Positions 22,976 through 31,341 of a stretch of 44,589 bases of DNA are shown in pieces. Position 1 is the stretch's first letter. Each line of letters begins with the position of its first letter. The stretch comes from Oscillospiraceae bacterium. GTDB lineage: Bacteria; Bacillota; Clostridia; Oscillospirales; CAG-272. A program made the translations under genes and the position numbers. Location of the stretch: NCBI GenBank assembly GCA_015065135.1, contig SVQY01000017.1, forward strand, positions 1-44,589, in the 5' to 3' direction. The notes beneath the pieces are model-generated. The model was not told where the DNA came from. It saw nothing but the letters and a program-made list of their open reading frames with translations, and ran no database searches.

Positions 22976-23074
22976 ATGAACAACAACTGCCTGGGTAATA
23001 TCTTCGGTGGCGACAGCAACTGCTGCTGGATCATTATCATCGCGCTGATCGTTCTTTTCTGCTGCTGCAACTGA
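22976..23074 (+). CDS. 32-residue Cys-rich membrane peptide
   Basis: A short reading frame encodes 32 residues: MNNNCLGNIFGGDSNCCW followed by IIIIALIVLFCCCN. It has an excellent ribosome-binding site (AAGGAGG, 9 bases upstream) and its own terminator directly after the stop. The peptide has a Gly/Asn/Cys-rich head, one hydrophobic segment of about 10-11 residues and a C-terminal Cys cluster, six Cys in all. It resembles short Cys-rich peptides with one hydrophobic helix that occur in Clostridia, and distantly the YjcZ-type sporulation peptides. The function is unknown. The signals before and after it make it unlikely to be chance. Confidence 0.7.
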   Translation: MNNNCLGNIFGGDSNCCWIIIIALIVLFCCCN

Positions 23075-23084
23075 TCCCAAACCA

Positions 23085-23116
23085 TAAAAAAGAGGGGGCG
23101 CGCCCCCTCTTTTTTT
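23085..23116. terminator. Bidirectional intrinsic terminator
   Basis: AAAAAAGAGGGGG / CCCCCTCTTTTTT with loop CGCG, between the small peptide gene and the leftward AraC gene. Confidence 0.92.
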
Positions 23117-24005
23117 ATGACGTGAAGGTGTGCCTTGCGGTGTGTCGGTAATCCGATAGTCTTGTTCGGTTGTAGCGCTTGAAAAATTTGTTCATGGCGT
23201 ACTCGTCGGAAAAGCCGCAGAGCGCCGAGATCTCGCCGAGCGAGAGTGGTGTAGAGGCGATCAGCTCCTCGATATAGCGGAGCTTCTCGTGATTGATGGC
23301 CTCGCGTACCGAGGTCTGGGCTTCTGCGTGAAAAAGGCGATTCAGATGTCGTTCGCTGATGCCGAACTGCTTGGCCATGCCTGCTACTGTAATACCGATG
23401 CCGTGATGCTCGCGGATGAACTGCAGCATCTCGCCCACGCGCTGTGCGCCGTCGGAAAGCTTTTGCGCATTGTCGGTGCTCGGTGCTTTGGTGGGGGAAA
23501 GAATATCGCACAGCTCGCATAGAAGGCTCTCGATCAGCCCGGAGAGCGTGTCGGCGGTGTAAGGGGTGTCGCCTTCTCCTTTTTGCAGCGTCAACGTGAG
23601 TAGCTGTCGCAGCAAGGGGGATTCTTTGTGTGGGGTAGCATTGGTGCGCAGTAGGGTGTCGTGGGCGTGTCCGGCTTTGGGAACGAGCGAAAATGCCATA
23701 ATGAAGCGTGCACCGGTATCATCTCCGTCTACGATCTGATGATAGGTGTCCGGAGGGATCACGATGAAGTCCGATTTGTCGAGAGTAAAGCGATCGTTAT
23801 CGCCTACCGTGATCACGATGCGTCCCTCCAAAGCGTATTGGATCTCAAAGAAGGTGTGCTTGGTATAGCCGGTCAGCAAGCTTTCGTTCTCACTGCTGAC
23901 CACTCTTGCCCAGAAAACCGCGGCCGAAAAGGCGTTACAATCTATGTTGATACGGTATTTATCCAGACTGCCTGTAGGCATTGGGTGCTGACTTTCTTGT
24001 GACAT
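23115..24005 (-). CDS. AraC-family transcriptional regulator
   Basis: The 296-residue protein has an N-terminal cupin sensor (FFEIQYALEGRIVITVGDNDRFTLDKSDFIVIPPDTYHQIV) and a C-terminal double helix-turn-helix (GITVAGMAKQFGISERHLNRLF and SLGEISALCGFSDEYAMNKFFKRYNRTRLSDYR). ATG 24005 has GGGAGGAA upstream; the longer frame to 24077 is not supported. It is divergent from the AEC-isomerase-dehydrogenase operon, and two 11-bp direct repeats 21 bp apart lie between them just upstream of the operon's -35. It probably activates that operon in response to its substrate. Confidence 0.9.
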   Translation of the reverse strand: MSQESQHPMPTGSLDKYRINIDCNAFSAAVFWARVVSSENESLLTGYTKHTFFEIQYALEGRIVITVGDNDRFTLDKSDFIVIPPDTYHQIVDGDDTGARFIMAFSLVPKAGHAHDTLLRTNATPHKESPLLRQLLTLTLQKGEGDTPYTADTLSGLIESLLCELCDILSPTKAPSTDNAQKLSDGAQRVGEMLQFIREHHGIGITVAGMAKQFGISERHLNRLFHAEAQTSVREAINHEKLRYIEELIASTPLSLGEISALCGFSDEYAMNKFFKRYNRTRLSDYRHTARHTFTS

Positions 24006-24082
24006 CGGTGGTTCCTCCCGGCGCTTGATGTTGCTCTCAGTATAGCATATCGACGGAGATCGTGCAAGAGGAATCAAAGAAA

Positions 24083-24114
24083 TTATGTCCGATCTGTACG
24101 GTTTTATGTCCGAT
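24083..24114. promoter_or_regulatory. Tandem operator: two TTATGTCCGAT repeats, 21-bp period
   Basis: TTATGTCCGAT occurs at 24083-24093 and 24104-24114, exactly two helical turns apart, ending 7 bp before the -35 of the operon promoter. This arrangement is typical of an AraC-protein activator site. A third, inverted and partial copy (CAGATCGGAT) lies at 24131-24140 inside the promoter spacer. Confidence 0.7.
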
Positions 24115-24121
24115 TAAAACA

Positions 24122-24150
24122 TTGCGAAAACAGATCGGATGTCGTAACAT
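24122..24150 (+). promoter_or_regulatory. Promoter of the AEC transporter operon
   Basis: TTGCGA, 17-bp spacer, TAACAT. The elements are poor, which fits activation by the upstream AraC site. Confidence 0.6.
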
Positions 24151-24179
24151 ATAGGTAGAATTACAAAAGGGGGTGACGT

Positions 24180-25139
24180 ATGGATATCTTTCTGCCAATG
24201 CTGGGGAGACTGGTTTTGTTCGTGCTCTTGGGCGTGCCCGGTTTTTTGCTTTCCAAATTCGGCAAGATCGATGAAAAGGGGCGTGCCGCCCTCGTCAACC
24301 TGCTTTTGTACGTGGCGATGCCGTTTTTGGTGTTTTCCAATTTATTAGAGACCGATATCCGCGCGTTGCAGCCTGCCGAGTGGATCACCTGCGCCGTTTT
24401 TCCGGCGGTGATCATGGGCATCATAGCGATGCTGTCTATGCTGCTTTTCCGCGGTGACGGTGACAAGGCGCGTATCTGCAGGTTCTGCTCCACCTTTGCC
24501 AACTGCGGCTTTCTTGGCCTCCCGTTGGCCAGATCGCTCTTTCCCGGTCGCCCTGCGATCGCGCTTTTTATCGCCATCTACAACATTCTTTCCACCGTGT
24601 TGCTTTATGTTTTAGGCGGTGCAATGCTTGCAGGTAAGCAAGGGGAGAAAAAAAAGAAAAACTGGCTGAAGATCCTGGTGTCGCCGCTGACCGTTGGTGC
24701 GGTGATCGGCGTGATATGCTCGCTGTGCGGTCTTGGAGAGAGGGCGCCTTTCCTGCTGGATTTTGCCAAGTATTCGGGTGATACGACCACCTTGCTTTCT
24801 ATGACGGTGCTGGGATGCTTGTTTGCTACGCTGCCGCGGCGTCCTTGGTGGCGAGAGAGCGGTCTTTGGCTATCGGCGTTGATGAAGCTGGTGATCTCGC
24901 CTCTCATAACAATGGGATTGCTGCTGTTTTTCTGCCGTGTTTGCGGCTTGCCGTTGGGGCAGGAGGCCTTGCTGGCCCTGCTGATCTCCACCGCTGTTTC
25001 TACGGCGGCCTCGGCGCCATCAATGGCCGAGGATTACGGTCGTGACCCCCATTATGCAGCAGCGCTGACATTGGGTAACACGCTGCTCTGCCTTATCAGC
25101 CTGCCCCTCGTGTATTTGTTATTCAATTTGATCTTTTAA
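24180..25139 (+). CDS. AEC-family (auxin efflux carrier-like) transporter
   Basis: The 319-residue protein is hydrophobic along its length with about ten membrane segments, beginning with LPMLGRLVLFVLLGVPGFLL. The segment AALVNLLLYVAMPFLVFSNLL with an early Pro and the repeat STAVSTAASAPSMAEDYGRD near the end match the AEC carriers. Characterised bacterial members export or exchange organic acids such as malate or malonate. In this operon, ahead of sugar dehydrogenase and isomerase genes, the substrate could be a sugar acid or a related carboxylate; this is inferred. GGGGGTGACGT precedes the ATG. Confidence 0.8.
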   Translation: MDIFLPMLGRLVLFVLLGVPGFLLSKFGKIDEKGRAALVNLLLYVAMPFLVFSNLLETDIRALQPAEWITCAVFPAVIMGIIAMLSMLLFRGDGDKARICRFCSTFANCGFLGLPLARSLFPGRPAIALFIAIYNILSTVLLYVLGGAMLAGKQGEKKKKNWLKILVSPLTVGAVIGVICSLCGLGERAPFLLDFAKYSGDTTTLLSMTVLGCLFATLPRRPWWRESGLWLSALMKLVISPLITMGLLLFFCRVCGLPLGQEALLALLISTAVSTAASAPSMAEDYGRDPHYAAALTLGNTLLCLISLPLVYLLFNLIF

Positions 25140-25151
25140 GGAGGATTTGCT

Positions 25152-25997
25152 ATGAAGATCGGATGTGGAACAGTTCTGTTCCGTAAATTTGAGCTGGAGC
25201 GCAGTCTTGCCGCCATGCGCGAGATCGGCTTCGAGTACTTTGAGACCCAGGCGGTGGGTCCCTGGTGTCCTCACGTGGATGTGGACAAGGACGATCCCGA
25301 AGATCTGGTGCGCCTGCAAAAGAAGTACGGCTTCAAGGCGATCACAGGACTCTGGTCCAAGGACGGCAACATCATTGCCAACCAAAATGCAATAGAATCG
25401 GGCATACGTACCGTGGAATTTGCTGCAGCGGCGGGTATTCCCGTGGTGCATACGGGAGACGGTAAGAAGCCCAAGGATATGAGTGATGAGGATGCTTATA
25501 AGGTATTGGAGGAAAAGCTGGGTCGCATTCTGGAGGCTGCCAAGAAGTACGGCGTGACCATGGCCATCGAGCCCCACGGCACCTTCTCCCTGACCCTCGC
25601 GGGCCTGAAAAATATCCTTTCCATCGGCACCCCCGACGTGCTGGGCATCAACTATGATGCTGCTAATATTTTCCGTTCCGGCTACGTGGAGAGCGGTAAC
25701 AACAAGTCCGGCTGGCAGAACGGCGGCGAGGGCGAGAACGAGGTGGATGTGCTGAAGGGCGTCATCGACCGCGTGGTGCATTGCCATGCCAAGGATCTGA
25801 ATGCCGAAAAGCAGTGCGTGCCCGTGGGCACCGGTCTTGTCCGCGTCAAGGATTGCGTGGAGGTGCTGAAGGCCGCCGATTATCAGGGTGTCGTTTCGGT
25901 AGAGACCGAGGGCGGCGATGATTTCGATCAGGTGGTCGAGCTTGCCGCAAAGAGCTATGCTTATCTGAATGCTGTCATCAAAGGAGAGGTAAAATGA
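25152..25997 (+). CDS. Sugar phosphate isomerase/epimerase (AP endonuclease 2-type TIM barrel)
   Basis: The 281-residue TIM barrel has the metal ligands of the family in order: Glu in MAIEPHG, Asp in GINYDAANIF, His in VVHCHAKD and Glu in VSVETEGGDD. These enzymes act on ketoses, inosose or 3-oxo sugars. The start MKIGCGTVLFRK and the VETQ-like region FEYFETQAVGPWCPHVD recall, from memory, proteins of C-glycoside and 3-oxo-glucoside metabolism (DgpC-like), but I could not test this. GGAGG precedes the start. It is the second gene of the operon, 12 bp after the transporter, and overlaps the next gene by ATGA. Confidence 0.8.
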   Translation: MKIGCGTVLFRKFELERSLAAMREIGFEYFETQAVGPWCPHVDVDKDDPEDLVRLQKKYGFKAITGLWSKDGNIIANQNAIESGIRTVEFAAAAGIPVVHTGDGKKPKDMSDEDAYKVLEEKLGRILEAAKKYGVTMAIEPHGTFSLTLAGLKNILSIGTPDVLGINYDAANIFRSGYVESGNNKSGWQNGGEGENEVDVLKGVIDRVVHCHAKDLNAEKQCVPVGTGLVRVKDCVEVLKAADYQGVVSVETEGGDDFDQVVELAAKSYAYLNAVIKGEVK

Positions 25998-27100
25998 AAA
26001 AGTTTCGTGTTGGTATCATCGGCTGCGGCGCCATTGCCGGTCAGTATCTGAAGAATGCAAAGGAGGTCTATGCAGACTACTTTGAAATTGTTGCTCTGGG
26101 CGATCTGAATGTGGAAAAAGCCCGTGAACGTGCCGAGAAATACGAGATCTCCAACTACGGCACCCCCGATCTTGTCTATGACGATCCCAGCATTGATCTG
26201 GTGATCAATCTGACGGTGCCCATGGCACACGAGGAGGTCACCTGCAAGGCGTTGGAGTGCGGCAAGCACGTCTACTCCGAAAAGCCCCTTGCCTGCACCC
26301 GTGAGGGCCTGGATCGCATCATCGAGACCGCCAAGCGCTGCGGAAAGCGTGTAGGCTGCGCCCCCGACTCCTTCATGAGCGCCCCCATGCAGACTGCCAA
26401 GAAGGCGCTGGAGGAGGATTGGATCGGCGATCCCATCGGCTTTAACTGTATGTGCGCCATGCGCGGCAACGAGTACTGGCGTCCCGATGCGGATTTCTTC
26501 TATAAAAAGGGTGCAGGTCCCATGTTCGATATGGCGGCCTACTACTTCAATGCGCTGATCAACTTCTTTGGCCCTGTGGACAGCGTCAACAGTATGCAGA
26601 AGATGACTTTTCCGGAGCGCACCATCAAGGTAGCCCCCAGACGGGGTGAGAAAATCCAGGTGGAGGTGCCCACCTACGTGACCGCAGGCCTGCGTTTTGA
26701 GAACGGCGTGCTGGGTTCCTTCATCAATGCTTTCGATATCTGGAAGACCCAGGTGCCGTATATCGAGATCCACGGCGAGAAGGGCACCATGGTGGTGCCG
26801 GATCCCAACCGCTACAAGGGCGACGTGCTGGTGCGCCGCTTCAAGGATACCGAGTGGCGCGCGCTGCCCCAGTTCGTGGAGTATGCCGACTACGGCCGCG
26901 GCATCGGTATCGTGGATATGATCCGCTGCATGGCGGAGGATAAGCCCCACAAGGCAAGCGCCGAGATGGCAAAGCACGTGACCGATACCATCCTTTGCGT
27001 GGATGAGGCTGCAGAGCAGGGCAGAGTCGTCAAGGTGCAGTCCACGGCCGTGAAGCCCGAGGGCCTGTGGCTGATGCCGGAAACCATTCTTTGGAAATAA
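25994..27100 (+). CDS. Gfo/Idh/MocA-family oxidoreductase
   Basis: The 368-residue protein has an N-terminal Rossmann fold (FRVGIIGCGAIAGQYLKNAK) and SEKPLACT, whose Lys is the usual catalytic/NAD contact. The second domain has GPMFDMAAYYFNAL, in which the common DxxxH pair is replaced by DxxxY. Such enzymes oxidise sugars at C3 or convert inositol-type polyols with NAD(P). It overlaps the upstream isomerase by four bases and precedes a second isomerase by 12, so the three proteins probably act in one pathway: oxidation of a sugar and rearrangement of the oxo-sugar. The exact substrate is unknown. Confidence 0.88.
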   Translation: MKKFRVGIIGCGAIAGQYLKNAKEVYADYFEIVALGDLNVEKARERAEKYEISNYGTPDLVYDDPSIDLVINLTVPMAHEEVTCKALECGKHVYSEKPLACTREGLDRIIETAKRCGKRVGCAPDSFMSAPMQTAKKALEEDWIGDPIGFNCMCAMRGNEYWRPDADFFYKKGAGPMFDMAAYYFNALINFFGPVDSVNSMQKMTFPERTIKVAPRRGEKIQVEVPTYVTAGLRFENGVLGSFINAFDIWKTQVPYIEIHGEKGTMVVPDPNRYKGDVLVRRFKDTEWRALPQFVEYADYGRGIGIVDMIRCMAEDKPHKASAEMAKHVTDTILCVDEAAEQGRVVKVQSTAVKPEGLWLMPETILWK

Positions 27101-27112
27101 CCCCATAACGGT

Positions 27113-27964
27113 ATGAGAAAAATCGGTATTAATTTTAGCAAGCAAGGCTTCGATCTCACCGATGAGGCGCTGATGCAGCTGCTGCATAACGTGGGCTTTG
27201 ACCGTTTTTTCTGCGGCTGGAATCCGGATGATGCCGCCACCGATGCGCTCTGCGAGCTAGCGGCAAAATACGGCATCGTTTATGAGTCGGTGCACGCCCC
27301 CTTTCGTGGCATCAGTCACATCTGGGAGGAGGGCGAAAAGGGGGATGCCTATACGGCGGAGCTGAAGCGGGTGGCGGATAGCTGCCATCGCTTTGGTATC
27401 GGCTATATGACGGTTCATGCCGCCAATGCGCCCCGCTTTAACAACAACGGTCCTCACGGCTCCAAATTCTCAACGATCGGCGAGGAGCGATTTGCCGAGA
27501 TCGCCGCATATGCCGGCGAACGGGGCGTGAAAATTGCCATTGAGAACGTGGAATTTCCCGACCGCGAGATGCTTTCTCTTGTCCGCGCGTTAGAGAAAAG
27601 AGGCCTGCAGGAGGGCTTCGCCACCCTTTTTGACGTGGGGCATTGGTATTGCTACCCCTCGGAGCTGGATTTTGCCGAGTGCTTTGGTAAATATCTGATC
27701 GGCACCCACGTGCACGATAACTTCGGCATCACCGATCCGCGTGTGATCACCTGGGACGATGACAGCCACGTGCTGCCCTTTGACGGGACCATCGATTACC
27801 GTCGCGTGGGGGAGACATTAAAAAATTGCCCCACACCCGTTTCCATCACCCTGGAGATATCTCGCACCCGCAATCTGCTCCCCTGGTATGCAGACTATAC
27901 TCCCGAGCAATTCTTTGCCACCGCCGCCGAGCGTGCGCGGCACGTGGCACAGCTTTGTGAATGA
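27113..27964 (+). CDS. Sugar phosphate isomerase/epimerase-family TIM barrel
   Basis: The 283-residue protein is a second AP endonuclease-2-type barrel. Metal ligands in order: Glu in AIENVEFPD, Asp in TLFDVGHWY, His in GTHVHDNFG and Glu in SITLEISRT. It is clearly different in sequence from the barrel at 25152. It is the last gene of the operon, followed by a strong terminator. The start ATG comes 12 bases after the oxidoreductase stop, with only a weak ribosome-binding site (AACGGT), so coupled translation is likely. Confidence 0.82.
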   Translation: MRKIGINFSKQGFDLTDEALMQLLHNVGFDRFFCGWNPDDAATDALCELAAKYGIVYESVHAPFRGISHIWEEGEKGDAYTAELKRVADSCHRFGIGYMTVHAANAPRFNNNGPHGSKFSTIGEERFAEIAAYAGERGVKIAIENVEFPDREMLSLVRALEKRGLQEGFATLFDVGHWYCYPSELDFAECFGKYLIGTHVHDNFGITDPRVITWDDDSHVLPFDGTIDYRRVGETLKNCPTPVSITLEISRTRNLLPWYADYTPEQFFATAAERARHVAQLCE

Positions 27965-27967
27965 TCG

Positions 27968-28005
27968 CAAAACGGCACGGAACCTCCGTGCCGTTTTGTT
28001 TTTTT
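27968..28005 (+). terminator. Intrinsic terminator of the transporter-isomerase operon
   Basis: CAAAACGGCACGG / CCGTGCCGTTTTG, loop AACCT, then TTTTTTT. Confidence 0.93.
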
Positions 28006-28120
28006 GCTTTTTGCAAAATTACCAAATCCGACAAAATTTGAAAAAATGTGCAAAAAAATTATTTTCTTGACTTATAATAGTAAGGGAAGAATAATCTAAC
28101 CCTTTGGAAAGGAGACGTTT

Positions 28121-28729
28121 ATGAAAGAACAGCAGCAGAAGATCCTTTTGAAAGGACGCGAGCACTTGTCGGATGACGAGATCGTGGAGCTGTATTGGAA
28201 CAGAAACGAAAAAGCCATTGCGGCAACCGATGACAAATATCGGGGATTTTTGTTTACGATCGCCTACAATATCGTCCATGATCACCAGGATTGCGAGGAA
28301 TGTATCAATGATACTTATCTCGGCACGTGGAACCGCATTCCGCCTACGCGCCCCAATGTTTTTCAAGCGTTTTTGAGCCGTATCATGCGGAATATTGCGG
28401 TGAACCGCTACAAGTACAATACGGCGGACAAGCGTATCCCCTCCGAGCTGACGGTCTCGCTAGAGGAGCTGGAGCATTATATGCGCAGCGATATGAGCAT
28501 AGAGGAGGAGCTGGCGATCAAGCAGCTCGGCGATGCGTTGAACGGTTATCTGTATGGGCTGTCGGAGCGCGACCGCTTGATATTTATGAGCAGATACTAT
28601 TATGCCGACAAGGTGATCGAGATCGCCGATATGCTGAATATCAGCCGCAACACGGTCACCAAATATCTGGAGAGCATCCGCGAGGGGCTGAAGGAGCATC
28701 TGATCAAGGAGGGCGTCTGGCATGAATGA
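28121..28729 (+). CDS. ECF-like RNA polymerase sigma factor (sigma-70 family)
   Basis: The 202-residue protein has sigma region 2 (DDKYRGFLFTIAYNIVHDHQDCEECINDTYLGTWNRIPP) and region 4 with a helix-turn-helix (YYADKVIEIADMLNISRNTVTKYLESIREGLKEHL). The size and lack of region 1/3 place it among the extracytoplasmic-function group. GGAAAGGAG precedes the ATG. The upstream region (28021-28110) contains a TTGACT with a 17-bp spaced AATAAT and a separate TATAAT at 28073, so its own promoter is not clear. Its last eight bases overlap the start of a membrane protein, the usual arrangement with an anti-sigma gene. Confidence 0.9.
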   Translation: MKEQQQKILLKGREHLSDDEIVELYWNRNEKAIAATDDKYRGFLFTIAYNIVHDHQDCEECINDTYLGTWNRIPPTRPNVFQAFLSRIMRNIAVNRYKYNTADKRIPSELTVSLEELEHYMRSDMSIEEELAIKQLGDALNGYLYGLSERDRLIFMSRYYYADKVIEIADMLNISRNTVTKYLESIREGLKEHLIKEGVWHE

Positions 28730-31238
28730 CAACGAAAAAAGAAATCTGGAGGCGCTATCCTCGATCGATGAAAAGATCGTGGAATGGAGCGGCAAAAAGC
28801 GCGCTGCGCTGAAAAGCGGTGGAGGCAAGCGCCCCTCCAAGCGGAAGTGGTACATCACAGGCGGCTCTATAGCCGCGGCCTTGCTGTTGATTCTGGGCAC
28901 CGTGCTGCTGATGGTCAATCTGATGACCAAGCAGGTGCCTGTTTACACGGGCATGACGGTAGCGGGCACGCCGCAGGAGGTTGCCTATGGTGAGGGGACT
29001 GTGTCGATGCTCTCCTTTAACGCGCCAAACGGTAACGCCTACGGATATAAGGGTGACATTTATCGCACGCCTGAGGAGGCGGCTAACGATAAATTCAATA
29101 AGTCCGTTGAGGATGTCCTCACAGTGGTGGGGGGCGGCGAGGAGCTGTATTATGCTACGCCCGGCGCAGAGATCTACGTTACTGTGCATTTGAGCAATCC
29201 CGATGAATTTGAGATCCAGTCCTTTACGCTTAACGGCACAAAGTATGCCAACTATATGTTTGAGGATGGCTCGGATTTGGAAAACCTGATCCTCAAGGTC
29301 GAGGTGCCCGAGGGCGCCGAGGGTAGGATCTCCTATACCATTGATGCGATCAAGTATATCGACGGTACCGAGATCAAGGACGTGCGCATGGACGGCGATA
29401 AGACGGTAGAGGTTGGCGTTTCCACCTCCAAGCAGCCTGCCGCAACCGTCAGCGGCGAGAGCATCGGCTATGACGCGGTCTCCTTCAAGCTGACTGCCGC
29501 CGATGAACTGGGACTGGTCGGTGCTTCGGGCGGCCGTGTGCAGGTGGTGCTGTATAACGGTCAAAGTATTCTTTCTGTCAAGGATGTAGCCACCGTGGGC
29601 GAGACAGAGATCACCTTTGAGGGGCTTGATCGCAATACGCATTACAGCTATGCCGTTGTTGCCAACTATGATGCGCTGGATGGCAAAGGCTATACCACGC
29701 ACGTGCTTTTGGAAAAGAGTTTTTATACCAAGAATTACGTGCTGTTCCAAAACGTAAGCGTGAGTGAAAGCGGCGTTTCCTTTGACTATCTTTGGGATGT
29801 CGCTGCAACCAATGCCACCGTCACCTCGCTTAAGCTCTATCAGGGCGGTGCCGTGGTGCAAACGCCCGAGGCGACAAGCACCTCGATCACGGGGCTTGTG
29901 AATAACACCGAGTACCGCCTTGTGGCCACCTACATGCAGGGCGGAGAGGAGCAGAGCATTGAGCTGACCTTTGTGACGGCCAAAACCTATATCGTTAAGC
30001 TATATAGCGGCACACAAGGGGGCGACACGCGTTACCTGCCCGCGGGTGCGACCCTGCCTACCGTAGAGCGTGCAGGTCACACCTTTACGGGGTGGGTGGA
30101 TGCCGAGGGCAACAGCTACAGCGCTGCCCCCGCTAAGGATATCGTATTGCACGCCGTTTTCCTGGAGGAGACCTCGGTTGCCAAGCTGACTTATACTGTG
30201 GAAGCCGAAAGTGTTACCGTAACTGGTCTGCGCGATACCTCACTTACCGCGCTTGTTCTGCCTGCGTATATCGAGGGCAAGCCCGTGAAAAAGATTGGGG
30301 ATGGCGCTTTCATGAATCGAACGGCATTGACCGATATCCGCTTTGCCGCCACAAGCAGCCTTGAGATTGTGGGCCTTTATGCGTTTTATAAGACGGGCAT
30401 AGAAACCATTACCCTGCCCGAAACCGTCACCGAGCTGTGGGGCGGTGCCTTCTGCGAAACCGCTTTGCGGGAGATCGTGATCCCTGCAAACGTGTACCAT
30501 TTTGGCTCGGAAATGTTTTCGTGGTGTCCCAATCTGGAAAAGGTCACGATCAACGCCGTTGACTTTGACTGCCGCTACGGCGACGTACTTGACGGTTACG
30601 GAGCATCTTCGATGCAAGTTTTCTACTGTGCAGGTGGCGAAGCGGGCATTGAGCTGATCTTTGGCGAGGGCGTGACGGCTATTCCCGAGGATTTCTGCCG
30701 TTCGAACGATGCGCTGAGAAAGGTAACGATCCCCGCAAGCGTTACGAGCATTGGTGCCGAGGCGTTCCTGGGCTCGGGCCTTACCGAGATCAACTTTAAT
30801 GCCACCGCTATGTCGGATATTGCATTTGATTCCAATACCGGCCGCTATGGCGCCATATTTGATGGTGTCGCGAACGCTACGCTGAATATCGGTGCCAATG
30901 TGACGCGTATTCCCGTAGGATTGTTTGAATATTCGGGCGTCAAGACCGTGAATTTCCTTGGCACAAGCGCCTGTACCGAGATAGGAAGCTATGCCTTTAG
31001 CGGTAGCACAACGCTTACAAGCATCAGCATTCCCGCTTCGGTCAAGAGCATTGGCCAATATGCTTTTGGCGGCTGTAGTGAATTGAGCGCCGTTACCTTT
31101 GCCGAAAACGGCGTGTGGACGATAAACGCCCAGGACGTCAATGTGCTGGCAAGTGAAACGGCACAGAACGCCGGTTTCCTGAAAAACACATATGTCTACT
31201 ATGCATGGACGTGGAAGTCGGCGTATACGCCCACGTGA
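28722..31238 (+). CDS. Membrane-anchored BspA-like leucine-rich-repeat protein, putative anti-sigma/sensor
   Basis: The 838-residue protein has a cytoplasmic head of about 45 residues (NDNEKRNLEALSSIDEKIVEWS...), one membrane segment at about residues 44-66 (YITGGSIAAALLLILGTVLLMVNLM) and a large outside region. The latter contains a Ser/Gly-rich start, several beta-sandwich-like segments, a Listeria-Bacteroides-type repeat (GHTFTGWVDAEGNSYSAAPAKDIVLHAVF, about residues 445-475) and from about 515 a row of BspA-type LRR_5 repeats (LTDIRFAATSSLEIVGLYAF; LRKVTIPASVTSIGAEAF; LTSISIPASVKSIGQYAF). The eight-base overlap with the sigma gene and the topology fit a membrane anti-sigma whose outside part is a repeat-rich sensor. 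The head has no recognised anti-sigma domain, so this is inference. Confidence 0.8.
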   Translation: MNDNEKRNLEALSSIDEKIVEWSGKKRAALKSGGGKRPSKRKWYITGGSIAAALLLILGTVLLMVNLMTKQVPVYTGMTVAGTPQEVAYGEGTVSMLSFNAPNGNAYGYKGDIYRTPEEAANDKFNKSVEDVLTVVGGGEELYYATPGAEIYVTVHLSNPDEFEIQSFTLNGTKYANYMFEDGSDLENLILKVEVPEGAEGRISYTIDAIKYIDGTEIKDVRMDGDKTVEVGVSTSKQPAATVSGESIGYDAVSFKLTAADELGLVGASGGRVQVVLYNGQSILSVKDVATVGETEITFEGLDRNTHYSYAVVANYDALDGKGYTTHVLLEKSFYTKNYVLFQNVSVSESGVSFDYLWDVAATNATVTSLKLYQGGAVVQTPEATSTSITGLVNNTEYRLVATYMQGGEEQSIELTFVTAKTYIVKLYSGTQGGDTRYLPAGATLPTVERAGHTFTGWVDAEGNSYSAAPAKDIVLHAVFLEETSVAKLTYTVEAESVTVTGLRDTSLTALVLPAYIEGKPVKKIGDGAFMNRTALTDIRFAATSSLEIVGLYAFYKTGIETITLPETVTELWGGAFCETALREIVIPANVYHFGSEMFSWCPNLEKVTINAVDFDCRYGDVLDGYGASSMQVFYCAGGEAGIELIFGEGVTAIPEDFCRSNDALRKVTIPASVTSIGAEAFLGSGLTEINFNATAMSDIAFDSNTGRYGAIFDGVANATLNIGANVTRIPVGLFEYSGVKTVNFLGTSACTEIGSYAFSGSTTLTSISIPASVKSIGQYAFGGCSELSAVTFAENGVWTINAQDVNVLASETAQNAGFLKNTYVYYAWTWKSAYTPT

Positions 31239-31302
31239 TTGCAAACAAAAACAGATCAAAGCGCACCTTTTATCGGGTGAGTGACGATCAAGTGTAAAAA
31301 CC

Positions 31303-31341
31303 AAGAACGGTACGCAATTTTGCGTACCGTTCTTCTTTTTT
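31303..31341. terminator. Bidirectional intrinsic terminator
   Basis: AAGAACGGTACGCAA / TTGCGTACCGTTCTT, then CTTTTTTT. It separates the convergent LRR gene and the leftward oxidoreductase. Confidence 0.92.

Noticed and set aside
28038-28095. ECF-type autoregulated promoter before the sigma gene
   Set aside because: No GAAC-type -35 with a proper -10 is visible; TTGACT-17-AATAAT and TATAAT are both weak choices, so no promoter is claimed.
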